64,000 nucleotides of DNA from Eubacterium maltosivorans (GTDB lineage Bacteria; Bacillota; Clostridia; Eubacteriales; Eubacteriaceae), in assembly GCF_002441855.2 (NCBI RefSeq), contig NZ_CP029487.1, forward strand, positions 558,001 to 622,000, read 5' to 3'. Position 1 is the stretch's first letter. Every line of letters begins with the position of its first letter. Shown here one piece after another: positions 57,627-64,000 of the stretch. A program made the position numbers and the translations under genes. Below the pieces are notes generated by a model that was not told where the DNA came from, did no database searches, and worked only from the letters and a program-made list of their open reading frames with translations.

Positions 57627-58274
57627 ATGGAAATAAAATTGAGATGTGAGCAGACCAAAGATTACCGTGAAACTGAGGCAGTAACCCGGGAGGCGTTCTG
57701 GAATCACTACGCACCGGGATGCTTTGAGCACTATCTGGTGCATGTCATGCGGGACAGCCCTGCTTTTCTGCCTGGGCTGGCTTTTGTCGCTCTGGATGGC
57801 GATAAGATTATCGGAAATGTGATGTGCGTGAAATCCATTATTCAAGGAGATGATGGAAAAGCCTGTGAGGTTCTAACTTTAGGACCGATTTCTGTTCTGC
57901 CTGAATATCAGAAAAAGGGGATCGGCGGCAGAATGCTCAGACAGGTCAGGGCCAAGGCCTGTAAAATGGGGTACCGGGCGATTTTACTGTATGGCGATCC
58001 GGATTACTACACAAAGCAGGGCTTTGTCCCTGCCGAAAACTACAATATCCGAACTGCGGACAACATGTACGCCGCGGCGCTTCAAGTCTGCGAATTGCGT
58101 GTCCATGCCCTGGAGGGCGTACAGGGGCGTTTTATTGAGGACACTGTCTATGATATTTCTGAGACGAAGGCAGAAGCATTTGACAGACAGTTTCCGTTTA
58201 AGGAAAAGTGCAGCGGTACCCCATCACAGCAGAAATTTGAAAAAATTGTCAGGATGAGAAGAAAAGCAGATTAG
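57627..58274 (+). CDS. GNAT-family N-acetyltransferase
   Basis: The 215-residue protein has the acetyl-CoA binding motif A, LGPISVLPEYQKKGIGGRML (about residues 88-107), followed by GYRAILLYGDPDYYTKQGFVPA, typical of the YhbS-like group. The C-terminal ~60 residues form an extension. The substrate is unknown. The ATG at 57627 lies within the frame remnant of the cupin pseudogene and has AGGAG at 57615-57619, inside that remnant's last codons. Confidence 0.9.
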   Translation: MEIKLRCEQTKDYRETEAVTREAFWNHYAPGCFEHYLVHVMRDSPAFLPGLAFVALDGDKIIGNVMCVKSIIQGDDGKACEVLTLGPISVLPEYQKKGIGGRMLRQVRAKACKMGYRAILLYGDPDYYTKQGFVPAENYNIRTADNMYAAALQVCELRVHALEGVQGRFIEDTVYDISETKAEAFDRQFPFKEKCSGTPSQQKFEKIVRMRRKAD

Positions 58275-58328
58275 AATGAGAATCGAAATGGACACAGCCA
58301 CAAGGCTGTATAGATAAGGAATGAAATC

Positions 58329-59273
58329 GTGGAAAAAAAGAAAATAATCAAAGGCTGCCTGTGCGCTGTTTTCTGTGAGATACTTTTTGGGCTGAGCTAT
58401 TTATTCACAAAGCACGCCACCACATCGGTCAGCCCACTGACGCTGCTGAGCTGGCGGTTTCTCGTTGCTTTTCTGGTCATTAACCTGTGTGTGGCCGCCG
58501 GGGTGGTCAAGGTCCGCCTGAGGGGAAAACGGCTGCTGCCTTTGTTTTGGATTGCCATTTTTCAGCCGGTTATCTATTTCGCCGGCGAGACGGCAGGCAT
58601 TAACCTGACAACGGCCTCTGAAAGCGGCGCAGTCCTCTCCATCATACCGGCCGCCACCTTAATGGCTGGAGCGCTGATTTTAAGGGAAAAGCCCACGAAA
58701 TTGCAGGTAACAGGTGTGTGCGTCACCATGGCCGGGGTGATGGTCTGTGTCCTCTCTAAGGGAATGGAGGCTTCCTTTAACCCGACGGGATACCTCATGC
58801 TGCTGATGGCAGTGGTTTCCTACAGCCTGTATTCTGTTTTCTCTGAGCGGGCCGTTTCTTTTTCCAGTGCGGAAAAAACCTATGTGATGATCGCTTTCGG
58901 CGCCATCGCTTTTACGGCCGCCGCTCTTGCGCAGAGCCTGCGGACCGGCACCCTGCCGGAATTTTTATCCGCGCCCTTTGCAAACCCCAGCCTTTTAGCC
59001 GCAGTTCTGTACCAGGGCATTGGCTGCTCGATCATGGCCTTTTTACTTTATAATCTGGCCATCGCTTATATTGGGACCAACCGATCCGCATCCTTTGTGG
59101 GGATATCCACTGTGGTTTCCATTCTGGCGGGCGTCGTTTTTCTAAAAGAGCGGTTTTCTGTGCTTCAGGCGGCCGGAACCTTTTTTGTCATCGGCGGCGT
59201 CTATCTGGCGAATCTGACGCGCGGCAGTGAACGGCCTCACCTCAACGAAAAGAAAACGAAAAAGGCTGAGTGA
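58329..59273 (+). CDS. EamA-family (DMT) transporter
   Basis: The 314-residue membrane protein has ten helices in two EamA repeats of about 140 residues. The first repeat contains GLSYLFTKHATTSVSPLTLL, the second VVSYSLYSVFSERAV. Members export metabolites or drugs, or take up nucleotides and sugars; no substrate is evident. It starts at GTG 58329 with AAGGAA upstream, and ends 74 bp before the next gene. It may share a transcript with the GNAT gene. Confidence 0.9.
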   Translation: MEKKKIIKGCLCAVFCEILFGLSYLFTKHATTSVSPLTLLSWRFLVAFLVINLCVAAGVVKVRLRGKRLLPLFWIAIFQPVIYFAGETAGINLTTASESGAVLSIIPAATLMAGALILREKPTKLQVTGVCVTMAGVMVCVLSKGMEASFNPTGYLMLLMAVVSYSLYSVFSERAVSFSSAEKTYVMIAFGAIAFTAAALAQSLRTGTLPEFLSAPFANPSLLAAVLYQGIGCSIMAFLLYNLAIAYIGTNRSASFVGISTVVSILAGVVFLKERFSVLQAAGTFFVIGGVYLANLTRGSERPHLNEKKTKKAE

Positions 59274-59347
59274 ACCTGCCGAGGGAGTTTTTAACCATCC
59301 CCCTGTCGGAAAGCCATTACCATAAATATTTTAAGGAGGCAATTATT

Positions 59348-59692
59348 ATGAAAAAAGTTAAAATTACGGTTCTCAGAACAATGCTCAATCAGGACCTGGC
59401 CGAGGAATACGGCGTGGACGGCCTCACCGCCTGTCCCATGCTCAGGGAGGGGCAGGTCTTTTATGCCGACTACGCAAAGCCTGAAGGGCTCTGTGACGAG
59501 GCCTGGAAAGCCATCTACCAGTACGCTTTTGCCCTGGCCCACGGCGCGGATAAGGAGCTGTTTTATTACGGTGACTGGATCAAAAAACCCGGTGTGGCCA
59601 TCTGCAGCTGTAACGACGGGCTTCGGCCTGTTATATTCAAGCTGGAAGCCACCGACGCGGAGGGCCAGATCAGTTATACGCCAGTGCGTTAG
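59348..59692 (+). CDS. TIGR04076-family protein
   Basis: The 114-residue protein matches the TIGR04076 family of anaerobes: MKKVKITVLRTMLNQDLAEE at the start, then EYGVDGLTACPMLREGQVF, the strongly conserved AIYQYAFALAHGADKELFYY and CSCNDGLRPVIFKLE. The conserved cysteines suggest a metal or redox role, but the function is unknown. AAGGAGG at 59333-59339 fixes the ATG at 59348; the longer in-frame reading overlaps the EamA gene. Confidence 0.88.
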   Translation: MKKVKITVLRTMLNQDLAEEYGVDGLTACPMLREGQVFYADYAKPEGLCDEAWKAIYQYAFALAHGADKELFYYGDWIKKPGVAICSCNDGLRPVIFKLEATDAEGQISYTPVR

Positions 59693-59704
59693 GGCGGGTA
59701 CCTG

Positions 59705-59732
59705 AAAAGCAGGAACAGACTCCTGCTTTTTT
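59705..59732 (+). terminator. Terminator after the TIGR04076 gene
   Basis: AAAAGCAGGA (59705-59714) pairs with TCCTGCTTTT (59721-59730), followed by more T. Confidence 0.85.
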
Positions 59733-60113
59733 ATTTTGCTCAGGAATCCTGGCATCGCGCTGGATAAGAAATTTGAGGAGCTGCTTTATTTTACCGCCTT
59801 CACCCCATCCTCCGGTAGCATGAATTTTTTTCGGAAATACCGCGGTTTATGGCAAAAAAGGTTACCCTTTCTGATAAAAATGTGTTAAAATAAAAGCACA
59901 TTACTTAAAGAGAAAAATATCATACTCAAATTAAAACAAAGGGGAGAGTCATGCAGGGAGGCGCTTGTATCCATCTGTTCCCGCCATATACCGGGCATAA
60001 TCGAATAAAACACTAAAGGGACACTTGCTGTCACCCGAAAAGGAACTGAAGGCTGAGCGCTGGCGGTTCCTTTTTTATTGTCAAAAACTTAACATCCCAG
60101 CGGGAGCGGCAAC
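59733..60113 (+). promoter_or_regulatory. Leader region with mini-ORF and terminator before the phage-regulatory cassette
   Basis: In this ~380-bp stretch, a 21-codon ORF (59951-60016, MQGGACIHLFPPYTGHNRIK) follows GGGGAG. It is followed by a GGGACA/TGTCACCC hairpin (60018-60035) and a terminator, AAAGGAAC (60039-60046) with GTTCCTTT (60066-60073), just upstream of the first cassette gene. A TAAAAT -10-like box lies at 59886-59891. The order small ORF, hairpin, terminator resembles a transcription attenuator. Confidence 0.45.
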
Positions 60114-60701
60114 ATGCTGATCTCAAAGGGAAGACTGGAGCTGGTGGAGGAGACCCTGAAGGAGGATGGGAAAACCCCGCTGAACTACTATCAATTCATC
60201 TATGGCGAAATGCCCCGCTGCCCCGATTGCGGCGCGCCCATGCACGAAAGAGAGCGTCTCACCGGTAAAAAAGCCCGGGGCTTTACCGGTATGGATGGCA
60301 TCGAGAGTAAGGTGGAGATACGCCGCGTGGTCTGTGACAATAAAGCCTGTTATAATCATAACCACCCCAAACGCGACCTTCCTGACATCCTGGTGCCCTA
60401 CAGCCATTACGACGCCGAAGTGCACCAGGCAGTTGCCGACGGCAGCACCGAGGTGCCCTGCACGCCAGGCACGATCCGGCGGCTGCTCAAAAAGATGGCG
60501 GACCAGCTCATGCTGTTCTTATGGGCGCTCACCCAGCTGGGGATTCGCCTGACCTTTTGTGAAGAGGATGGTAAAGCCCGGGATTTCTGGTCCGCCCTGC
60601 GGGCCGCGACGGCAGGATTTGAGCGCTGGTACCTCCTGGCGCTCAAAATGACCGTTAACCGATTTGGTGCTTTGCACTGGCAATGCAGCGACACAGGGTA
60701 A
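60114..60701 (+). CDS. DUF6431-like zinc-ribbon protein
   Basis: The 195-residue protein has a zinc-ribbon-like N-terminal half: CPDCGAPMHERERL (first C-x2-C, about residues 36-39) and VVCDNKACYNH (second pair, about 79-84). Then comes HPKRDLPDILVPYSHYDAEV with VADGSTEVPCTPGTIRRLLKKM, as in DUF6431 proteins and zinc-ribbon heads of transposases. The C-terminal third is hydrophobic and helical. Its function is unknown; a DNA-binding role is likely. No ribosome site stands out (GCGGGAGC at 60099-60106). It heads a five-gene cassette. Confidence 0.7.
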   Translation: MLISKGRLELVEETLKEDGKTPLNYYQFIYGEMPRCPDCGAPMHERERLTGKKARGFTGMDGIESKVEIRRVVCDNKACYNHNHPKRDLPDILVPYSHYDAEVHQAVADGSTEVPCTPGTIRRLLKKMADQLMLFLWALTQLGIRLTFCEEDGKARDFWSALRAATAGFERWYLLALKMTVNRFGALHWQCSDTG

Positions 60702-60771
60702 GCCAGCGTGATAAGATGCCTGTATCATCCAATAAGCGATGAAATTTCAAATCAAAACTGGAGGTACAGTG

Positions 60772-61611
60772 ATGAAAGAAAACAAAGAGCGCCCGGAAAA
60801 AGACCGTGGCCTTGTTCATTGTGCAAAAAATCAGGAAATAATGGAAAATACGGCTCCGGCAGACCTGTCCGCAGCCAATGTGGTGGTCACCCTGTGCGGT
60901 GAGCAGCCCGTGGTATCCAGCCGGCGGGTGGCCGCGGATTTTGGCAAGGAGCATAAGAGTGTGCTGCGGCGCATTGCCCAGCTCAACCGTGAGACCACAG
61001 CGCAGAATTGTGCCGGTCTCTTTATCCCCTGGTCCTACGCCGACGCGGCGGGCAGAAAGCGCAAGGCTTACCAGATCACCCGGGACGGCTTTACCCTGCT
61101 CATCATGAGCTTTACCGGCGCCCGGGCGCTGGAGTGGAAGATCCGCTACATGCAGGCCTTTAATCAGATGGAGGAAAGGCTGCGCTCCGAAAGGCCCGCG
61201 CTGCCCGAGGGCGACGCCCTCATGGCCATGGCGGTGCTGGAGGCAAAGGATATCATCAAAAACCTGAAACCTGAGGCCGACTATGCCCGAAAAGTCCTCG
61301 ACAACCAGGCCCTGACGCCCATTACCGGCATCGCCAAGGATTACGGCATGACTGCTGAGTTCATGAACCGTCTTCTGCACAGCCTGGGCGTGCAGTACCG
61401 CATCGGCAAACGCTGGTATCTTTATTCGGATTACCAGGCCGAGGGCTACGCAGCCACCAAGTCAGACACCATTTATAAAAAGGACGGCACTGCCAAGGTG
61501 GTGGAGAGCCTGCAGTGGACGCCCAAAGGCCGGCGCTTCCTGTACGAGCTGCTGGCAGAAAACAACCTGTATCCTGTACTGGAGCGTGGACAGCATGAAT
61601 CTTCTGACTGA
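60772..61611 (+). CDS. Phage antirepressor, Rha N-terminal and KilA-C (ANT) C-terminal domains
   Basis: The 279-residue protein joins two domains. The first is a Rha-type domain (about 35-135: VVSSRRVAADFGKEHKSVLR, AYQITRDGFTLLIMSFTG). The second is a KilA-C/ANT domain (about 170-275: ITGIAKDYGMTAEFMNRLLH, QWTPKGRRFLYELLAENNL). Such proteins relieve phage repression or alter host regulation. The start is ATG 60772 with GGAGGT at 60760-60765. It overlaps the next gene by 17 bp. No integrase, capsid or lysis gene is found in the window, so it is outside a normal prophage. Confidence 0.88.
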   Translation: MKENKERPEKDRGLVHCAKNQEIMENTAPADLSAANVVVTLCGEQPVVSSRRVAADFGKEHKSVLRRIAQLNRETTAQNCAGLFIPWSYADAAGRKRKAYQITRDGFTLLIMSFTGARALEWKIRYMQAFNQMEERLRSERPALPEGDALMAMAVLEAKDIIKNLKPEADYARKVLDNQALTPITGIAKDYGMTAEFMNRLLHSLGVQYRIGKRWYLYSDYQAEGYAATKSDTIYKKDGTAKVVESLQWTPKGRRFLYELLAENNLYPVLERGQHESSD

Positions 61612-62152
61612 ATTTCTGGCCTTCTTTGCCTGGCTGAGCCGCCACCCCAAAAGGGCGCTGGAATACAAGGGCTTCTGGGTTTACCTGCTGTATCAGAACA
61701 ACCAGAGCGCCGTGAGAGATGCGGCGGGGGACTGGCACTGGCCCGTATGGTTTGAGGTGGATAACCCCGGGCTCAAGGCTTTTTTAAACCTGGAGGACCG
61801 GCGGCAGATCGCCTATTACCGAGGCCGCCTGATCCGGGACGGCCGCATCGATTACCGGAAAACCGGCGGCGGCTACCAGTACGCTCTGAAGCCCTTTGAC
61901 CACAAAACCGTCCAGACGGCCATCCGCCTGGAAGACCACACCAGCCTGAGCGTATGGACCACGGCAGGGGATAAAGCCGCGCGTCCTGTAAAAGATCATA
62001 ATCCCTGCGGCTTCTGGATTCCGCCCGCCCTGTCCGAGGAGGAGCGGAGGGCTCTTGCCCTGAAATACCCGGACGATGTCCAGCGGTTCTGGGCTGAGCA
62101 GGCTCTGAGAGAACAAAAAGCAAGGGAGGAGGAAGAAAAATGGGCTTACTAA
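61595..62152 (+). CDS. Phage-cassette protein of unknown function
   Basis: The 185-residue protein begins at ATG 61595 (GGAG at 61581-61584; GTG 61586 in frame is too close to it). It starts LLTEFLAFFAWLSRHPKRAL, which is followed by aromatic-rich FWVYLLYQNNQSAV and a DWHWPVWFEVDNPGL segment resembling the winged-helix heads of phage replication organisers. The C terminus is charged. I do not recognise a named family. Overlaps with both neighbours show that it belongs to the same transcription unit. Confidence 0.65.
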   Translation: MNLLTEFLAFFAWLSRHPKRALEYKGFWVYLLYQNNQSAVRDAAGDWHWPVWFEVDNPGLKAFLNLEDRRQIAYYRGRLIRDGRIDYRKTGGGYQYALKPFDHKTVQTAIRLEDHTSLSVWTTAGDKAARPVKDHNPCGFWIPPALSEEERRALALKYPDDVQRFWAEQALREQKAREEEEKWAY

Positions 62153-62361
62153 AGGATACCTACGCCGATCTCTACGGCGAGCGGTTTGACACCAACCCCG
62201 CCTATACCGATTACGACTGCATGGCCGAGGGCGCCCTGCACATCAGCCTGAGAGCGCGCACCCTGTCTGAGGCTGAGGATGCCTTTGCCGAGCTGCTGGA
62301 CAATGCCGAGGACGATGTGCCCGGCCTGGTGCTCAGGCTTCAGTGGGTGGACGAGCAATGA
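62140..62361 (+). CDS. Small acidic phage-cassette protein
   Basis: The 73-residue acidic protein (MGLLKDTYADLYGERFDTN, then EGALHISLRARTLSEAEDAF) ends LVLRLQWVDEQ. It overlaps the previous gene by 13 bp and the following XRE gene by 4 bp (ATGA). AGGAGGAAG precedes the ATG at 62140. I do not recognise a family; the tight packing is typical of phage early operons. Confidence 0.65.
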   Translation: MGLLKDTYADLYGERFDTNPAYTDYDCMAEGALHISLRARTLSEAEDAFAELLDNAEDDVPGLVLRLQWVDEQ

Positions 62362-62600
62362 GCGGCAGCGAGCTGGCCCGCTGGGTCCGTGACAACAGAC
62401 GCTCCAGGGGCCTCACGCAGCCTCAGCTTGCGGAAGCTGTGGGCGTGAGCCATAAAACCATCTTCAGGGCTGAGCGGGGAGAGTCCCTCAGCGCCTATAC
62501 CCTGGATCAGCTTACCCGGTACTTCGGCAGCCCCCTGCCCAAGGAAAAAGCCTGCACTGCCGGCCATTTTGTGCTGACCATCTACAGCGAATATCTGTGA
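62358..62600 (+). CDS. XRE-family regulator of the phage cassette
   Basis: The 80-residue protein is essentially one helix-turn-helix domain: WVRDNRRSRGLTQPQLAEAV, then GVSHKTIFRAERGESLSAYT and LDQLTRYFG. The start is ATG 62358, inside the stop of the previous gene; an earlier in-frame ATG (62343) lies before the GAGCAATGA overlap. It may be the repressor counterpart of the Rha antirepressor. The cassette ends 10 bp later with a hairpin of the dispersed repeat family. Confidence 0.82.
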   Translation: MSGSELARWVRDNRRSRGLTQPQLAEAVGVSHKTIFRAERGESLSAYTLDQLTRYFGSPLPKEKACTAGHFVLTIYSEYL

Positions 62601-62610
62601 TGGTATTCTG

Positions 62611-62640
62611 GCACGGCACATTTTTGCGCCGTGCTTTTTT
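62611..62640 (+). repeat. Dispersed hairpin repeat, copy 7 (terminator)
   Basis: Stem GCACGGC (62611-62617) with GCCGTGC (62628-62634) encloses ACATTTTTGC, followed by TTTTTT. It closes the phage-regulatory cassette. Confidence 0.88.
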
Positions 62641-62692
62641 AATACAAAAAAAGTTTTCTTAAATTAAATCCTCAGGGCTTCCTCAAACGTTA

Positions 62693-62698
62693 TATAAT
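62693..62698 (+). promoter_or_regulatory. -10 box of the ECF sigma gene
   Basis: TATAAT at 62693-62698, 29 bp before the TTG start. No convincing -35 box is seen. Confidence 0.45.
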
Positions 62699-62726
62699 AC
62701 AAGGGGACGCCCGGAGGAGGAAGAAC

Positions 62727-63254
62727 TTGACGCGTGAAGATATTTTACTGAGAAAAATTGAAAATGGAGACCGGCAGGCGCTGGATGGGCTGATTACAGA
62801 CTATTACCCGGATATTTTCCGGTACTGCCTCTGGCACACCAGAGACCGGGCCGCCGCCGAGGATGCGACCCAGGAGACCTTTCTGAAGGCTGTGCGCTTT
62901 CTGGACGGCTACCGCCATCAGGGGCATTTCAGGGCCTGGCTCTATAAAATTGCCGCCAATGTGTGCCGTGACGGATGGCGAAAAGCCGACGAGGAACCTC
63001 TGCCGGAGAACCTTACCTATGATGAAGCGGGCTTTGAGCGCGCCGAATCGGACGCTGATTTTATTTGTATGGTAAGGGGCCTGCCAGAGGAAGCCCGTGA
63101 GCTGGTGCTCCTGCGCTTTGCTCAGGACCTTACCCTGCGCGAGATCGCCCATGTTACCGGGCTGCCAGTGCGCACCGTTCAGTCACGCCTGCGGTCAGCC
63201 CTGAAAAAAATTAAAAAACAGCTGTTAAAAGGAGAAATATGCCATGAACCATAA
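62727..63254 (+). CDS. ECF-type RNA polymerase sigma factor
   Basis: The 175-residue protein has sigma region 2 (about residues 14-85, with AEDATQETFLKAVRFLDGYR and FRAWLYKIAANVCRDGWRK) and region 4 (about 115-170, ARELVLLRFAQDLTLREIAH, GLPVRTVQSRLRSALKKIKK). It starts at a TTG with GGAGGAGG at 62712-62719. An 11-bp overlap with the membrane-protein gene downstream suggests the two are a functional pair. The target promoters cannot be predicted here. Confidence 0.93.
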   Translation: MTREDILLRKIENGDRQALDGLITDYYPDIFRYCLWHTRDRAAAEDATQETFLKAVRFLDGYRHQGHFRAWLYKIAANVCRDGWRKADEEPLPENLTYDEAGFERAESDADFICMVRGLPEEARELVLLRFAQDLTLREIAHVTGLPVRTVQSRLRSALKKIKKQLLKGEICHEP

Positions 63255-63999
63255 ATTCAAAAAGAGAATGAGGCAGGCCTTAAAAGCGCCGGCCCCGGTA
63301 TCCGAAGAGCATCTGGAAGCGACAAGGGAGGCCGCCCGCGGGCTTTACGCTGACAGCAGGCAACGGAAAAAAATTTCTTTTCCCGAGTTTTTGCTTATGC
63401 AGATACGTTTTTGCGGCGTCTGGGTCTGGCTTTTGCAGGGCGGCGCCCTGTTTGCCCTTTTTCTGGTTTTAAACAGCATTCTCGGCGGCGATTTCAGCGC
63501 CATAAAGCCGCAGCATCTGCCCGAGCTGCTCAGCCTCTGTGCGGTGGTGGTCGCGGCCACAAGCCTGCCGGGCATCAGCCGTTCCTGGCAGCACAGGATG
63601 TATGAGACGGAGGCGGCGACGCGTTTATCCCTGCCCGGCCTCATCCTCTGCCGGCTGCTCATTCTGGGGCTGGTGGACTTTTTCATTCTGGCCGCCGCCT
63701 TTACCGCGGCCCTCTGGCAGACCAGCCTGAGCGGCTTAAACGCCGCTGTCTATCTGCTGCTGCCCTTTCTGAGTGCCTGTCTCGGCAGCCTTCTGATCAT
63801 CCGGCATGTGCCCGGAGAACGTCTGCTTTTTTTCTGCACCTTGTTCTGCGGTGCGCTTTTTCTGGCCCTGTGGCTGGCCGGAAGCCTGAACCCGGTCATT
63901 TATCAGCAGACCGGACCGCTTACGGTGCTCACACTCCTCTGCGGAGCGGGTGTTTTAGCGCAGTGCAGGAAGCTCGTCAACGACTATAACATTGAATAG
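63244..63999 (+). CDS. Six-helix membrane protein encoded with the ECF sigma factor
   Basis: The 251-residue protein begins with a basic cytosolic segment (MNHKFKKRMRQAL, about residues 1-52). Six hydrophobic helices follow (about 55-80, 92-112, 125-150, 158-180, 190-212, 220-240), ending in a short hydrophilic tail. AAGGAG precedes the ATG at 63244, which overlaps the sigma gene. Because anti-sigma factors usually lie in this position it could bind the sigma factor, but I see no zinc-binding anti-sigma motif. The TAG at 63997-63999 is complete, and the window ends one base later. Confidence 0.8.
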   Translation: MNHKFKKRMRQALKAPAPVSEEHLEATREAARGLYADSRQRKKISFPEFLLMQIRFCGVWVWLLQGGALFALFLVLNSILGGDFSAIKPQHLPELLSLCAVVVAATSLPGISRSWQHRMYETEAATRLSLPGLILCRLLILGLVDFFILAAAFTAALWQTSLSGLNAAVYLLLPFLSACLGSLLIIRHVPGERLLFFCTLFCGALFLALWLAGSLNPVIYQQTGPLTVLTLLCGAGVLAQCRKLVNDYNIE

Positions 64000-64000
64000 G

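Noticed and set aside
59740-59886. 46-codon open frame ending at 59886
   Set aside because: It lacks a ribosome site and a recognisable product; it could be a gene relic, but the evidence is too thin.
19330-62640. CRISPR-like interpretation of the short repeats
   Set aside because: Copies are single, far apart, palindromic and intergenic, with no regular spacers and no cas genes.

Overview
The window looks like chromosome of an anaerobic, low-to-mid GC Firmicute of the class Clostridia. The nearest fit I can name is an acetogen of the Eubacterium limosum/callanderi type (inference from gene content, no search was run). Supporting signs are indolepyruvate:ferredoxin oxidoreductase, an oxygen-independent coenzyme-B12 ribonucleotide reductase, a desulforedoxin-like protein, the Firmicutes order rimO-pgsA-cinA-recA, strong AAGGAGG ribosome sites, sigma-A promoters with 17-bp spacers and many TTG/GTG starts.

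Bases 1-20.6 kb are core genome: end of iorA, iorB, plsY, nrdJ, csbD, proB, a diacylglycerol glycosyltransferase, rpsO-pnp-dut-ftsK, then rimO-pgsA, a nucleoid-associated protein gene, cinA and recA with a textbook promoter plus SOS box, and dinB. Bases 20.6-28.2 kb hold a glycerol facilitator, a flotillin operon, an htrA-response regulator-histidine kinase operon with an apparent autoregulatory operator, rnpB (RNase P RNA) and a small desulforedoxin-like gene.

Bases 28.2-49 kb are rich in transport and regulation: an ABC-2 exporter; a 730-bp gap with two structured elements and a candidate small RNA; a TetR-controlled MFS exporter fused to a cytidylate-kinase-like domain; two cyclic-di-GMP proteins (REC-HD-GYP-GGDEF and a membrane GGDEF); a MarR-controlled pair of giant YhgE/Pip membrane proteins; a TetR-controlled acetolactate synthase with a cysteine-rich insertion; and a LysE exporter divergent from a MocR regulator. 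Several of these regulators have recognisable palindromes or direct repeats in their own promoters.

Bases 49-60 kb are accessory: DUF1659/DUF2922 small proteins, XRE, Vat-like acetyltransferase, CGGC protein, O6-alkylguanine repair, LysR plus SDR, a MITE-like element, a MecA-type penicillin-binding protein, a frameshifted cupin remnant, GNAT and EamA. Bases 60.1-62.6 kb carry a compact phage-regulatory cassette (zinc-ribbon protein, Rha/KilA-C antirepressor, two unknowns, XRE) without any integrase or structural gene. The window ends with an ECF-type sigma factor and a six-helix membrane protein.

The most unusual signal is a family of eight short intergenic hairpins, all in the same orientation, between 19.3 and 62.6 kb. 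The stem varies by compensatory changes, while a conserved A.C mismatch and a T-rich loop are kept. No tRNA, rRNA, CRISPR array, insertion sequence or complete prophage was seen.
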